9,983 nt of DNA from Oribacterium sp. (GCA_017940955.1 JAGAXP010000137.1:1-9983), one strand, 5' to 3'. Numbered from the stretch's first letter, positions 1 through 7,217 are shown. Made by a program: numbers and translations. The notes: a model not told the origin generated them from the sequence alone.

Positions 1-1515
1 ACATTGTCTCATGATCGTACCTAAGAACAGGTTGATCTCACTGTCAAGCCAGTAAAGCTTCTCGTCCTTTGACTTGGCATTGTCGATCATATATTTATGG
101 AACATGATTTCATTGGCGGTTGATGCTACTTCCTGAGTGAATATTCCGGGGGTATTGTTATATTTGTTCTGATTTTCCGCAGAAAATTCACTGTAAACAG
201 CATGACCCATTTCATGGACCAAGGTGGAGATATAGGACTCAGACTCGTTAAAATTGTAGAGGACGTAGGGAGTGGTCACATCTCCATCCAGGGATTCAAA
301 TGCCCCTGACCTCTTGGTTTCTGTAGGATATACGTCGATATGAGGACTTTCGATTATCTTATCAAAAACTTCAAGGTATTCATCCCCCCATACCGAAATG
401 CCTTTTCTTCCTATATTTGCGGCATCCTCATAGGAAATCTTTTTTGGCGAATAATCCGTAACCGACTGGTTAAGATCACAGAGCATGATCTCATCCTGGG
501 AAAGCAGATCCTTCTTAGTCTCATAATATTCATACACCTTTGGCAGCATATCATGTGCAAATTCAATTATCTTATCGTAAACCTGCTGGTCTACGTCTGA
601 AGCATAAAACGCTGCGGAAAGAGTTGAATCAAATCCGTGCATCTGGGCTCCGGCCCAGTTTCCTCTTATTGCTCCTTCCAAAAGAGAAGCGTAGGTATGG
701 GCATAGGGCTGTCTCATGGCATTACGGAGTCCGTATATCTCCTTACGGAATTCATGATCATACTGAGGACTTTCCATGATCCTCGTATACTCTTCATCTG
801 TAAGTGTTCCATCAGTACCGTCAGGGTAGGTAAATGAAGGCCTCCGGAGCTCAACATTATCAAATATAGAATGAGTATCATAGCTGTTGACTGCGGGGCT
901 AAGGAGTGCTACAGCCTTCTGGACATCCTCAGACAGTACAACATATTCAGGATCCGTAAATCTCTTTAACGAGTATGCATAGGGCTCAAGACGTTTATCC
1001 GAAAAGATTTCCTTACGCTTTTCAAGGGGCAGCTCCATGATCTCAGGGTCATAAAAGGCATAGGCCATCAGATGCTTTTGAAAGACCTCATTGTATCTTG
1101 CGCGCACAGTTCCTGCCCAGGAGTCTGTCGCATCAAGAGCGTCAAGAAAAGAAGAGTACATACCTGCTCTAAGAAGGATATCGTTTATTTCCATAAGCTT
1201 GGGATTTTCCATATCATTTAAGATACCCTCTGCACTGTTAAGGGTTCCTCTCTCGGCTTCAATCTCCGGAAGCAGCTCTTCAACCCGCTTCATATCGGCT
1301 TCAAAGGCTTCCTTATCAGCATAAAGATCCGTAAGATCCCATTTGGTCGGAAGGTTTTTAAGTACCTTATCCTTAAGGCCTGTTTCCTCTGCTTCAGGAG
1401 CTTCGGACTCCTCAGTGTTACTGATGGTATTTGTGGTCACTTCCGGAATATTGGCGGCAGAGCACCCGGATACCATAAGGGCGATACCAAGCAGCATCGA
1501 TATTTTTCTTTTCAT
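1..1515 (-). CDS. pepF: Oligoendopeptidase F, M3 family zinc metallopeptidase, lipoprotein (partial, C-terminus off window)
   Basis: Read on the minus strand, an open frame of 505 codons starts at 1515 and leaves the window at base 1 without a stop. An AGGAGG ribosome binding site lies at 1521-1526. The N-terminus MKRKISMLLGIALMVSGCSA is a lipoprotein signal: a basic start, a hydrophobic core and a lipobox VSGC with Cys18 as the predicted lipidated residue. A Glu/Ser/Thr-rich tether follows, then 'LPTKWDLTDLYADKEAFEAD', typical of PepF N-termini. The zinc site is HEMGH (residues 434-438) with Glu462 in QEVAST as the probable third ligand. The last codons read LGTIMRQC, matching the region just after the active site in PepF. 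Known family role: M3 peptidases of this type cleave short peptides. Inference: the enzyme acts outside the membrane, unlike the usual cytosolic PepF. Roughly 100 residues are probably missing. It diverges from everything to its right. Confidence 0.93.
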   Translation of the reverse strand, partial: MKRKISMLLGIALMVSGCSAANIPEVTTNTISNTEESEAPEAEETGLKDKVLKNLPTKWDLTDLYADKEAFEADMKRVEELLPEIEAERGTLNSAEGILNDMENPKLMEINDILLRAGMYSSFLDALDATDSWAGTVRARYNEVFQKHLMAYAFYDPEIMELPLEKRKEIFSDKRLEPYAYSLKRFTDPEYVVLSEDVQKAVALLSPAVNSYDTHSIFDNVELRRPSFTYPDGTDGTLTDEEYTRIMESPQYDHEFRKEIYGLRNAMRQPYAHTYASLLEGAIRGNWAGAQMHGFDSTLSAAFYASDVDQQVYDKIIEFAHDMLPKVYEYYETKKDLLSQDEIMLCDLNQSVTDYSPKKISYEDAANIGRKGISVWGDEYLEVFDKIIESPHIDVYPTETKRSGAFESLDGDVTTPYVLYNFNESESYISTLVHEMGHAVYSEFSAENQNKYNNTPGIFTQEVASTANEIMFHKYMIDNAKSKDEKLYWLDSEINLFLGTIMRQC

Positions 1516-1526
1516 TTGGACCTCCT

Positions 1527-2044
1527 GTTTTCTTAGATGGCTTGTGACGTGAGTGTTAAAGGAGAACTATAGCCACACCCTTAACCTCAAGAAATAATCG
1601 GCGCTAACAGGTCAGGCAATAAGCAGACTTTCACCATAAGATTGTTAAAATGTGGGCACCGCAACTTTTTTGAATGGGAAGCTTAAAAAATCACCGACAC
1701 CTTATAGAAGATTGTTAATAAGTCGAAATACTGTATGTGTATGTGCTGCGGCTTCAAGTGGAGCATAACGGATGACATTTACCTCGAGAAAATGATCTCT
1801 GGACTTGATGGACGTGGTTTCTTTGCGGAGAAGCAAGGAGTGAGTGATGGATAAATATCTAATGAAAAAAATTGAGCTGTCAGAAGATTTTACTTCAAAA
1901 ATAAAGCTATTACTGGCCTTTCGAGACTGTATATGAGGTTAGGCTGTCAAACTGCCGCGTACCATTTCAACCAAGTCAAAAAACACTAGCGAATCCGTCC
2001 CTCATTTGCTAAGATAGAACGGTGATTGCATCATACACCAACGT
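1527..2044. other. Gene-poor intergenic region between pepF and tRNA-Leu
   Basis: About 500 bp with no secure gene. The part nearest pepF should carry its minus-strand promoter; a TATAGT on that strand at about 1567-1572 is a possible -10 but I see no good -35. Two short plus-strand frames overlap here: 1735-1854 (39 codons, MCMCCGFKWSITDDIY...) and 1847-1936 (29 codons, MDKYLMKKIELSEDF...). The second has AAGGAG at 1835-1840, seven bases before its ATG. I recognise neither. They may be remnants of a decayed gene or real microproteins. The tRNA promoter must lie between about 1980 and 2040 but no clear pair of boxes stands out. Confidence 0.4.
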
Positions 2045-2125
2045 GAGGTTGTGGCGGAATTGGCAGACGCGCAGGATTTAGGTTCCTGTGTCCCTGACGT
2101 GTGGGTTCAAGTCCCATCAACCTCA
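2045..2125 (+). tRNA. tRNA-Leu (anticodon UAG)
   Basis: The acceptor stem GAGGTTG (2045-2051) pairs with CAACCTC (2118-2124), followed by discriminator A2125. The D-arm region carries the typical GGCGGAATTGGCAGACGCGC. The anticodon stem CAGGA/TCCTG (2072-2076 with 2084-2088) encloses the loop TTTAGGT, with anticodon TAG at 2079-2081, which reads CUA and other CUN leucine codons. A long variable region (about 2089-2100), as expected for a class II tRNA, precedes the T arm GTGGG-TTCAAGT-CCCAT. The 3' CCA is not encoded (TAA follows the discriminator), so it must be added after transcription. It stands alone and is followed at once by a terminator. Confidence 0.96.
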
Positions 2126-2131
2126 TAAATC

Positions 2132-2193
2132 AAACAAAAGCGGCAGAAGCCCCATTCCCTCCGGAATTACGTGGTTTCTGCCGCTTTTGTTTT
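2132..2193 (+). terminator. Intrinsic terminator of tRNA-Leu
   Basis: A perfect 17-bp inverted repeat joins AAACAAAAGCGGCAGAA (2132-2148) and TTCTGCCGCTTTTGTTT (2176-2192), with a few more pairs extending inward (GCC with GGT). The right arm ends in a T-rich tract (TTTTGTTTT). It starts seven bases after the tRNA. Because the left arm is A-rich it could also act on the opposite strand, shielding against minus-strand readthrough. Confidence 0.85.
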
Positions 2194-2518
2194 CCCTGGT
2201 TTTTCGCCATTTCAGAAAAACGACAAGCTTGTTATTCCGGTACTTAACACAGGCCATATCAGTGATGTCTGCCCAAGATCCCCCGGATTTACATGTGACT
2301 CCGGAGGGAGGCAGCAGAAAAAGCAATGAAAGAATTTTTCTTTTAATTCCGGACATGCAGAAAAAATACGTCAAATTTTCGATTCAACTATGCTATTATT
2401 ATATATAAGATTTTGTTCGTGATAATCAGTCAAAACAGAAGGAGATGCATATAAACAGGACTCCTCCAGCCTGCTAAAGCAAGTGGGTTTCTGTCCATGA
2501 CAACGAAAGGATATTATT
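2194..2518. other. Intergenic region with promoter and 5' leader of the secreted-protein gene
   Basis: No gene is supported in this 325-bp stretch; frames through it on either strand lack family features and ribosome binding sites. It holds an interrupted GC-rich inverted repeat (CCC-CCGGA at 2280-2287 with TCCGG-A-GGG at 2300-2308), an AT-rich promoter area near 2370-2405, and an untranslated leader of about 110 nt. In that leader, ACAGGACTCC and GGGTTTCTGT (near 2454-2493) can pair imperfectly around a small GCTAAAGC hairpin. I do not recognise a known riboswitch here. Confidence 0.45.
2371..2399 (+). promoter_or_regulatory. Probable extended -10 promoter for the secreted-protein gene
   Basis: TGCTATTAT at 2391-2399 is an extended -10 element (TGn plus TATTAT). 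The hexamer 17 bases upstream (TCAAAT, 2371-2376) is a poor -35, which extended -10 promoters tolerate. An alternative pair is TTCGAT (2378-2383) with TATATA (2400-2405). Either gives a leader of about 110 nt before the start at 2519. Confidence 0.4.
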
Positions 2519-3361
2519 ATGAAAAATCCAGATACATCAAACATCATAAAATCAATGAAACTCAAAACCTCGACTTTTAACAGTCCGTTTGATACGAAGG
2601 ACATTACTGCCAAAAGTGTAGTGAATAAAAAGACATCAACATCTAAACGTTTAATTAAACTGCAGGCGCTTTCGATGGCGTTTTTCATGCTCCTCGCATT
2701 TCCCGCGGAAACCCTCGCCTACACCGTCGTAGGACATGGAACCATCGCAAATACCGGCATGAGCGAGCCTACTTATCCCATGAATCCCAATGCGAGAGGC
2801 ATAGATGGTTCGGAAATGACATTACAGCAGATCGAGGACGCAAAGGGTGCCTGGTTATGGGCCGACACCGCAGGAAACGGAATGGCAGAAAGATACTATT
2901 TCCTGAACTCCGACAGCTACCTCATCAATACCATCACCCCGGATGGACTCACAGTGGATCCTTTAGGCAGGTGGACTGTGAAGGGCTATGTCATGCACCG
3001 TATGAGCAGCGATCAGAATACTGTAGCCCAGGCCAAAATAAGAGCTGCCCAGCTCCACGGAAACAGCTACAACGGATTATATTCCGGACCCATTACTTTC
3101 AGTGGGACAAAGACCAAATACTATACCATAGACATTACAGAAAACTCCGACACCGAGCTCAATGTAATTCTGTCCGACGATGATGGCCTTGATACCATTA
3201 CCTACACCTACGTCGGAAAAAATATTCCTCATCCCGGCATCACAATGTTTAAATCAAACAAAAAGGATCAGGAGTCGTATTTATTATTCTCTGATTACAA
3301 TACGATCGTTTATTACAATTACGATGGCAGTATCGCAGGACAGCTTTCAAAAATAGGCTGA
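2519..3361 (+). CDS. Secreted protein with a single wall-binding-like repeat
   Basis: 280 residues with AAGGA eight to nine bases before the ATG. The N-terminus has an unusually long charged/polar stretch (1-47) before a hydrophobic segment (about 48-63), then a plausible signal peptidase I site after Thr-Leu-Ala67. The mature part contains one clear motif at 110-158: GAWLWADTAGNGMAERYYF, then NTITPDGLTVDPLGRW. I know this pattern as the extended cell-wall-binding (choline-binding-like) repeat of many secreted Lachnospiraceae proteins, where it usually occurs after several plain GW repeats. Here it stands almost alone, with Met-Ala-Glu-Arg in place of the common Val-Ala-Glu-Cys. Residues 159-280 form a beta-rich, Tyr/Thr/Asp-rich tail with no enzyme signature that I can see. 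Function is unknown; binding to an envelope glycan is an inference. The next gene starts about 73 bases downstream with no clear terminator between, so co-transcription is likely. Confidence 0.85.
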   Translation: MKNPDTSNIIKSMKLKTSTFNSPFDTKDITAKSVVNKKTSTSKRLIKLQALSMAFFMLLAFPAETLAYTVVGHGTIANTGMSEPTYPMNPNARGIDGSEMTLQQIEDAKGAWLWADTAGNGMAERYYFLNSDSYLINTITPDGLTVDPLGRWTVKGYVMHRMSSDQNTVAQAKIRAAQLHGNSYNGLYSGPITFSGTKTKYYTIDITENSDTELNVILSDDDGLDTITYTYVGKNIPHPGITMFKSNKKDQESYLLFSDYNTIVYYNYDGSIAGQLSKIG

Positions 3362-3434
3362 TACAAAAGCCTGTGGGTTGATCTCAATATGTCAGAGATA
3401 AACGACGAAAAACATGCGTTTACAGGAGAGCTAT

Positions 3435-5852
3435 ATGAGAGCATTAACAGTTTTTATTGACGAGCAGTGGCTTGCCGCCGTTTCGGAAAAAGACATGAGT
3501 GTTCCTTCACACATCATTGCCAAGGACATGACCGAGCAGCTTCCTCTGGAAGTGCAGTACCTTGGAGTCACAAAAACCACCTTTATCTATGATGAAAATG
3601 TTCTTGACGAGGAGAAAGCAGTTTACTACCTGAGACAGATCCTCCAGAACAGATTTGAGATGGATTACGATGTTCAGGAAGCCATCATTAACTATAGGAT
3701 CAGCGCTATCAGTGATGAGGATGAAGATGAGGACGAATCCGGCCGGGGTGAGCCCGAAACCGGAGGCACTCATAAAAGAAAGTCTTCCGGTAAAGAGTCC
3801 CATGCCGAGAAGCTTACCGGTTTCGAAGAAGGTGGCGGCAAAGAAGTCAGTCATGAACAGACAAAGGGTGTTCCAAGCCGAAAACGCATGAGAACAGCCC
3901 CTGATACCTCCCTTAAGGAGGATTCCGAGGGTTCTGATGAAACAGAGATAGTAACTGTGGGAGAAGAGGGTGCCGGCAACGTGGGCAAGCCTTCCAAAAA
4001 AGGAAAAGAGCAGGATAATGTCAAATCCAAAAAGTCTGAGAAAAAGCTCGGTCAGGATCCCATCTCCTTTGGAAACAAGAAAGAAGACGGAGACATAGCC
4101 CCGGCTTTCCAGAGGATAAAGAACCTTAAGGGAAGTGACAGTCTCATCTCACTTTGCGAACGCCTGAACCGCATCGCTCCGGCTCTTCAGACAGAGGAGT
4201 TCATCGATGTCCTCGAGGACAGAGCCTATCTTTTCTCGGCAGAGCAGGATATAGGCATTAACGCCAGAGTCTCAATGTTTTTCGATTTCATGCGCGACGA
4301 GAATCTGCTTCCGTCAGAGTACGGAGGCTGTGAGATACAGCTGGCCTGCGGAAGATCCATGGGTCTTCCCACCACCATGGCAAAGCAGTTTATAGTCCAG
4401 ACCGAAGCCAGTATGTACTGCATAGACATCAGTGCCTGGGTTGGACAGATAGACGATCCCGAGTTCAGAGATTTCCTTCTGTTCCTGTACGGGCAGAAGG
4501 ATATGTACAGATATATTTTCAGGATACCTTATGTCGAGAAGAAGATCCTTAATCAGGTAGCGGATGTAATAGGGGATATCTTTACAGTTGAGGTGGTAAC
4601 ACTTCCGCCACTAAACCAAAAGCTTCTTGAGGAAACAGCGGTTTCCCAGCTTGAGGATTACGGCTACAACATTTCCCCGGAAGCCCTGACCATATTCAGA
4701 AAGCGCATCGCGGAAGAGAAGTCGGACGGACGTTTCTATGGTATGAACACCATAGGAAAGATAGTCAAGGAAATGGTGCTGAAAAAGCTGGAGCAGAGCA
4801 TCACGGAAGATGAAGGTGAGGAACCCGATAACAAAGATAACAAGAAAAACTCTTCTAAATCTTCAGCCGCCAAAAAGGAAACTGAAGAAAAGGAACTGAG
4901 GGAGATCACCGGGAAAGACATTGGCGACCTTATAGTAAAGCACCACGATACTTCAACTCCGGAGCAGGAGCTTGTGGATATGATAGGTACCGAGGAGGTC
5001 CGTGAGCAGTTAAATATCCTGATAAAGGAAATGTCAGAAACGAAGCAGCCTCTCAATATAAGGTTTGTGGGTAATCCCGGAACAGGACGAACTGTTGTTG
5101 CGAGACTTCTCGGCGACATCCTCCGGGAGAAAGGCATTCTCAAAAAGGGTGAGATCATAGAGCACAGCATGAAGGATCTCATGGGAACGGTTCCCGGAGA
5201 AACAGTTCCGAAAACCCTCAGCATATGCAGAGATGCTCTGGACTCAATTCTCTTTATAGATGAACCATATCCGGAGATAAAAGAAATGGTCAGCGACCTT
5301 GATGAAGACACTGAAGACTTTGATGACGACGATGAGGAAAACAGCAAGCCTGAATATGACTTTCATAAGGAGGCTCTGGAAACCCTGATATCAGAAATGG
5401 AAGCCAACCGGAATCTGGTTGTGATACTTGCCCTGACATACGAGGAGCTTGAAAAGGTACGTAAAGACGTTCCGGATATAGACAGTGTCATGTACAGTGA
5501 GATCGAGTTCAAGGACTTCAGCCGAAAGGAGCTTGGAGATATATTCCTAAGGATGGTCCGCAGAAATAAGTTCAGTCTGGAGGATGGGCTCCGTGAAGAG
5601 ATCCTTAAGTATTTTGACAAGCTTCCTGAAAAGGTTACAAAATCCGGCAGGTTCACAAACGCCCGTTATGTCAGAAATCTTTTCGACATGACCTGGTCCA
5701 AAACCCTTCTCCGGGCTGAGATCGACCAGAATGACGGAAGACTCATAACAAGGCAGGATTTCCGCCTGGCGGCCTCGGAAAGTGCCGAAATACTTAACAA
5801 GAAGGAACCCCGCAAATATCCTCTGGGTTTCAGGCTTGAGACTGATGATTAA
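3435..5852 (+). CDS. Large AAA+ protein, SpoVK/CbbX type, with Arg in the Walker A motif
   Basis: 805 residues from the ATG at 3435, chosen because AGGAGAG lies at 3424-3430; an in-frame ATG at 3414 has no such site. Regions: an N-terminal module (1-90); a Lys/Glu/Ser-rich, probably disordered linker (about 91-220); a helical region (about 220-455) resembling a degenerate AAA module with no P-loop; a second charged linker (455-485); and a C-terminal AAA+ module (about 505-805). That module has Walker A GNPGTGRT (546-553, Arg552 where Lys is expected), Walker B LFIDE (Asp609, Glu610), a family-like 'LVVILALTYEEL' sensor-1 strand and 'NARYVRNLFD' (742-751) in the sensor-2 position. This order matches the CbbX/SpoVK family. 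Between Walker B and 'DFHKEALETLISEME' is an extra run of mostly Asp/Glu (621-642). No membrane segment is visible. It sits 11 bases before cdd. Its partner and substrate are unknown; the Walker A change suggests weakened ATP hydrolysis or a structural role. Confidence 0.88.
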   Translation: MRALTVFIDEQWLAAVSEKDMSVPSHIIAKDMTEQLPLEVQYLGVTKTTFIYDENVLDEEKAVYYLRQILQNRFEMDYDVQEAIINYRISAISDEDEDEDESGRGEPETGGTHKRKSSGKESHAEKLTGFEEGGGKEVSHEQTKGVPSRKRMRTAPDTSLKEDSEGSDETEIVTVGEEGAGNVGKPSKKGKEQDNVKSKKSEKKLGQDPISFGNKKEDGDIAPAFQRIKNLKGSDSLISLCERLNRIAPALQTEEFIDVLEDRAYLFSAEQDIGINARVSMFFDFMRDENLLPSEYGGCEIQLACGRSMGLPTTMAKQFIVQTEASMYCIDISAWVGQIDDPEFRDFLLFLYGQKDMYRYIFRIPYVEKKILNQVADVIGDIFTVEVVTLPPLNQKLLEETAVSQLEDYGYNISPEALTIFRKRIAEEKSDGRFYGMNTIGKIVKEMVLKKLEQSITEDEGEEPDNKDNKKNSSKSSAAKKETEEKELREITGKDIGDLIVKHHDTSTPEQELVDMIGTEEVREQLNILIKEMSETKQPLNIRFVGNPGTGRTVVARLLGDILREKGILKKGEIIEHSMKDLMGTVPGETVPKTLSICRDALDSILFIDEPYPEIKEMVSDLDEDTEDFDDDDEENSKPEYDFHKEALETLISEMEANRNLVVILALTYEELEKVRKDVPDIDSVMYSEIEFKDFSRKELGDIFLRMVRRNKFSLEDGLREEILKYFDKLPEKVTKSGRFTNARYVRNLFDMTWSKTLLRAEIDQNDGRLITRQDFRLAASESAEILNKKEPRKYPLGFRLETDD

Positions 5853-5863
5853 AAGGTAAATAT

Positions 5864-6283
5864 ATGACAGAAAATGACTTAAAAACACTTATAGAAAAAG
5901 CACTGGATATGCGTAATTTTTCCTATGCGCCTTACTCTCACTTCAGGGTAGGGGCCGCACTCCAAAGCTCAGACGGCCGGATCTTCGAAGGCTGCAACGT
6001 GGAGAATTCCAGCTACGGGGCAGCAAACTGTGCCGAAAGGACAGCATTTTTTAAAGCTGTAAGTGAAGGCGTAAAGGATTTCAAACGCATCGTGATCACA
6101 GGAGGACTTGAGGGTGAACCTTTGCAGTATGCCTCACCCTGCGGCATCTGCCGGCAGGTCATGAGGGAATTCTGCAATCCTGATACCTTCGAGATCATAC
6201 TTGCCAGGAGCACGGAAGACTACAAAATCTATACATTGGCCCAGCTGCTCCCCGAGAGCTTCGGACCGGAAAACCTGCTTTAA
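5864..6283 (+). CDS. cdd: Cytidine deaminase
   Basis: 139 residues, the usual length for the small tetrameric cytidine deaminases. It hydrolyses cytidine and deoxycytidine to uridine and deoxyuridine plus ammonia in the cytosol. Visible signatures: 'YAPYSHFRVGAAL' (21-33) and substrate-binding 'NVENSSYG' (45-52). The zinc and catalytic motif is CAERTA, with Cys56 as ligand and Glu58 as general acid/base. PCGICRQ supplies ligands Cys93 and Cys96. All catalytic residues are present. The start is 11 bases after the AAA+ gene's stop, with AAAGG just upstream, so the two are probably co-transcribed. Its product uridine is the substrate of the udp product encoded about 0.9 kb downstream. Confidence 0.97.
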   Translation: MTENDLKTLIEKALDMRNFSYAPYSHFRVGAALQSSDGRIFEGCNVENSSYGAANCAERTAFFKAVSEGVKDFKRIVITGGLEGEPLQYASPCGICRQVMREFCNPDTFEIILARSTEDYKIYTLAQLLPESFGPENLL

Positions 6284-6293
6284 TGAACAGAAA

Positions 6294-6337
6294 TCCACCG
6301 GGGACGGTTCTCGCCGGTGAGAACCGTCCCCGGTGGA
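6294..6337. repeat. Perfect 19-bp inverted repeat (hairpin) after cdd
   Basis: TCCACCGGGGACGGTTCTC (6294-6312) and its exact complement (6319-6337) flank a 6-nt GCCGGT loop. No T-run follows (TAAAATC), so it is not a classical intrinsic terminator. The core GGGGACGGTTCTC / GAGAACCGTCCCC recalls REP-like palindromes that I remember as dispersed in clostridial genomes; that link is from memory and unverified. It begins ten bases after the cdd stop and could still work as an RNA-stabilising or transcription-pausing structure. Confidence 0.8.
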
Positions 6338-6346
6338 TAAAATCAA

Positions 6347-6370
6347 TGTCAGTCAGGGCCCTGACTGACA
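6347..6370. repeat. Perfect 24-nt palindrome upstream of deoD
   Basis: TGTCAGTCAGGG is followed directly by its reverse complement CCCTGACTGACA, giving exact dyad symmetry with no spacer. It lies nine bases after the 19-bp hairpin and about 10 bases before the AGGAGG of deoD. It could be an operator for a dimeric regulator of nucleoside salvage, the end of a REP-like element, or part of a tandem hairpin. The sequence alone cannot choose between these. Confidence 0.75.
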
Positions 6371-6395
6371 CATAAATTCTAGGAGGAAATGAAAA

Positions 6396-7097
6396 ATGCC
6401 AACACCGCACAACAAAGCAAATCTTGGAGACATTGCAAAAACAGTTCTTATGCCGGGAGATCCCCTTCGCGCAAAGTACATCGCAGAAACTTATCTTGAG
6501 AATCCCGTATGCTTCAATACAGTAAGAAATATGCTGGGCTTCACCGGAACCTACAAGGGCAAGAGAGTTTCCGTTATGGGCGGCGGAATGGGCATACCTT
6601 CCATCGGCATCTACAGCTACGAGCTTTACAACATGTATGACGTAGACAATATTATCCGTATCGGATCTGCCGGAGGATTACAGGATGACATTAATCTCAA
6701 TGATGTCATCATCGCCATGGGTGCCTGCGCAGAGTCCAACTATGTATCACAGTTTGAGCTTCCGGGAACCTTTGCACCTATCGCAACCTACGGTCTTCTC
6801 GCAAAGGCAGTGGATGCCGCAGAGAACCTGAAGGTGGATGTGCATGTTGGAAATGTCTTAAGCTCAGATATATTCTACGACAAGAGAAAGGGCAAAAACG
6901 AAAAGTGGAGAGACATGGGCTGCCTTGCAATTGAAATGGAGGCTGCCGGTCTTTACATGAATGCTGCCGCAGCACACAAAAATGCCCTTGCCATACTTAC
7001 CATTTCCGATCATCTTTTCAAGTCCGGTGAGCTTTCCGCCGATGAGCGTGAAAAATCCTTTAACAACATGATGCTCATAGCTTTAGAGCTTGCATAA
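6396..7097 (+). CDS. deoD: Purine nucleoside phosphorylase, DeoD type
   Basis: 233 residues, close to the 239 of E. coli DeoD. It splits purine (deoxy)nucleosides with phosphate into base and (deoxy)ribose-1-phosphate, normally as a cytosolic hexamer. A strong AGGAGG lies nine bases before the ATG. Signatures: MPTPH with His5, contributed to the neighbouring subunit's site; phosphate-binding 'MPGDPLRAKYIAETYLE' (19-35; Gly21, Arg25) and Arg44 in 'VRNMLGFTGTYKGK'; 'RIGSAGG' around 88-94; ribose-binding EMEAAG (Glu180, Met181, Glu182); and the base-site SDH (Ser204, Asp205). The later Arg of 'ADEREKSFNNM' matches the catalytic helper Arg217 of the E. coli enzyme. Every key residue of the high-molecular-mass family is kept, so broad purine specificity is likely. 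It sits between cdd and udp in a nucleoside salvage cluster. Confidence 0.97.
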   Translation: MPTPHNKANLGDIAKTVLMPGDPLRAKYIAETYLENPVCFNTVRNMLGFTGTYKGKRVSVMGGGMGIPSIGIYSYELYNMYDVDNIIRIGSAGGLQDDINLNDVIIAMGACAESNYVSQFELPGTFAPIATYGLLAKAVDAAENLKVDVHVGNVLSSDIFYDKRKGKNEKWRDMGCLAIEMEAAGLYMNAAAAHKNALAILTISDHLFKSGELSADEREKSFNNMMLIALELA

Positions 7098-7117
7098 TGA
7101 GAAAAATACATCTCTTA

Positions 7118-7217
7118 ACTATTTGTGCCGTCAGAAAAAACGGGCGTAATGGAGATTAGTGTGAAAATTATATTCCATCACTATTTGTGCCGCAGCTTAA
7201 GGGCGGAATGGAGATTA
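7118..7217 (+). repeat. Duplicated leader/ribosome-binding block before udp
   Basis: Two direct copies, 7118-7158 and 7180-7217, share ACTATTTGTGCCG at the left and GGGCG-aATGGAGATTA at the right. They differ mainly in the middle (TCAGAAAAAAC against CAGCTTAA). Each ends in a GGAG Shine-Dalgarno core. The second copy serves the udp start; the first precedes a GTG at 7161. The GTGCCG and CGGGCG / GGGCGG parts could form weak stems. This is most simply a local tandem duplication of the translation initiation region. Confidence 0.75.

Noticed and set aside
2445..2477. Leader peptide MHINRTPPAC before the secreted-protein gene
   Set aside because: The GAAGGAG touches the ATG with no spacing, so initiation there is unlikely.
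2440..2518. Riboswitch (for example cyclic-di-GMP type) in the leader of the secreted-protein gene
   Set aside because: Some pairing is possible but the conserved core of known classes is not recognisable.
2123..2688. Open frames on both strands across the tRNA terminator and promoter region
   Set aside because: They run through the terminator hairpin or the secreted-protein start, have no credible ribosome binding site and no family features.
3414..3434. Earlier in-frame ATG giving a 7-residue longer AAA+ protein
   Set aside because: No ribosome binding site precedes it, while AGGAGAG is placed correctly for the ATG at 3435.
3389..3460. 23-codon frame MSEINDEKHAFTGELYESINSFY overlapping the AAA+ start
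   Set aside because: No ribosome binding site, and most of it overlaps the better supported start of the AAA+ gene.
4736..5347. 203-codon minus-strand open frame (Ser-rich)
   Set aside because: Lies wholly inside the AAA+ coding region on the opposite strand; the Ser-rich composition mirrors Glu/Asp/Lys-rich codons and no family motif is visible.
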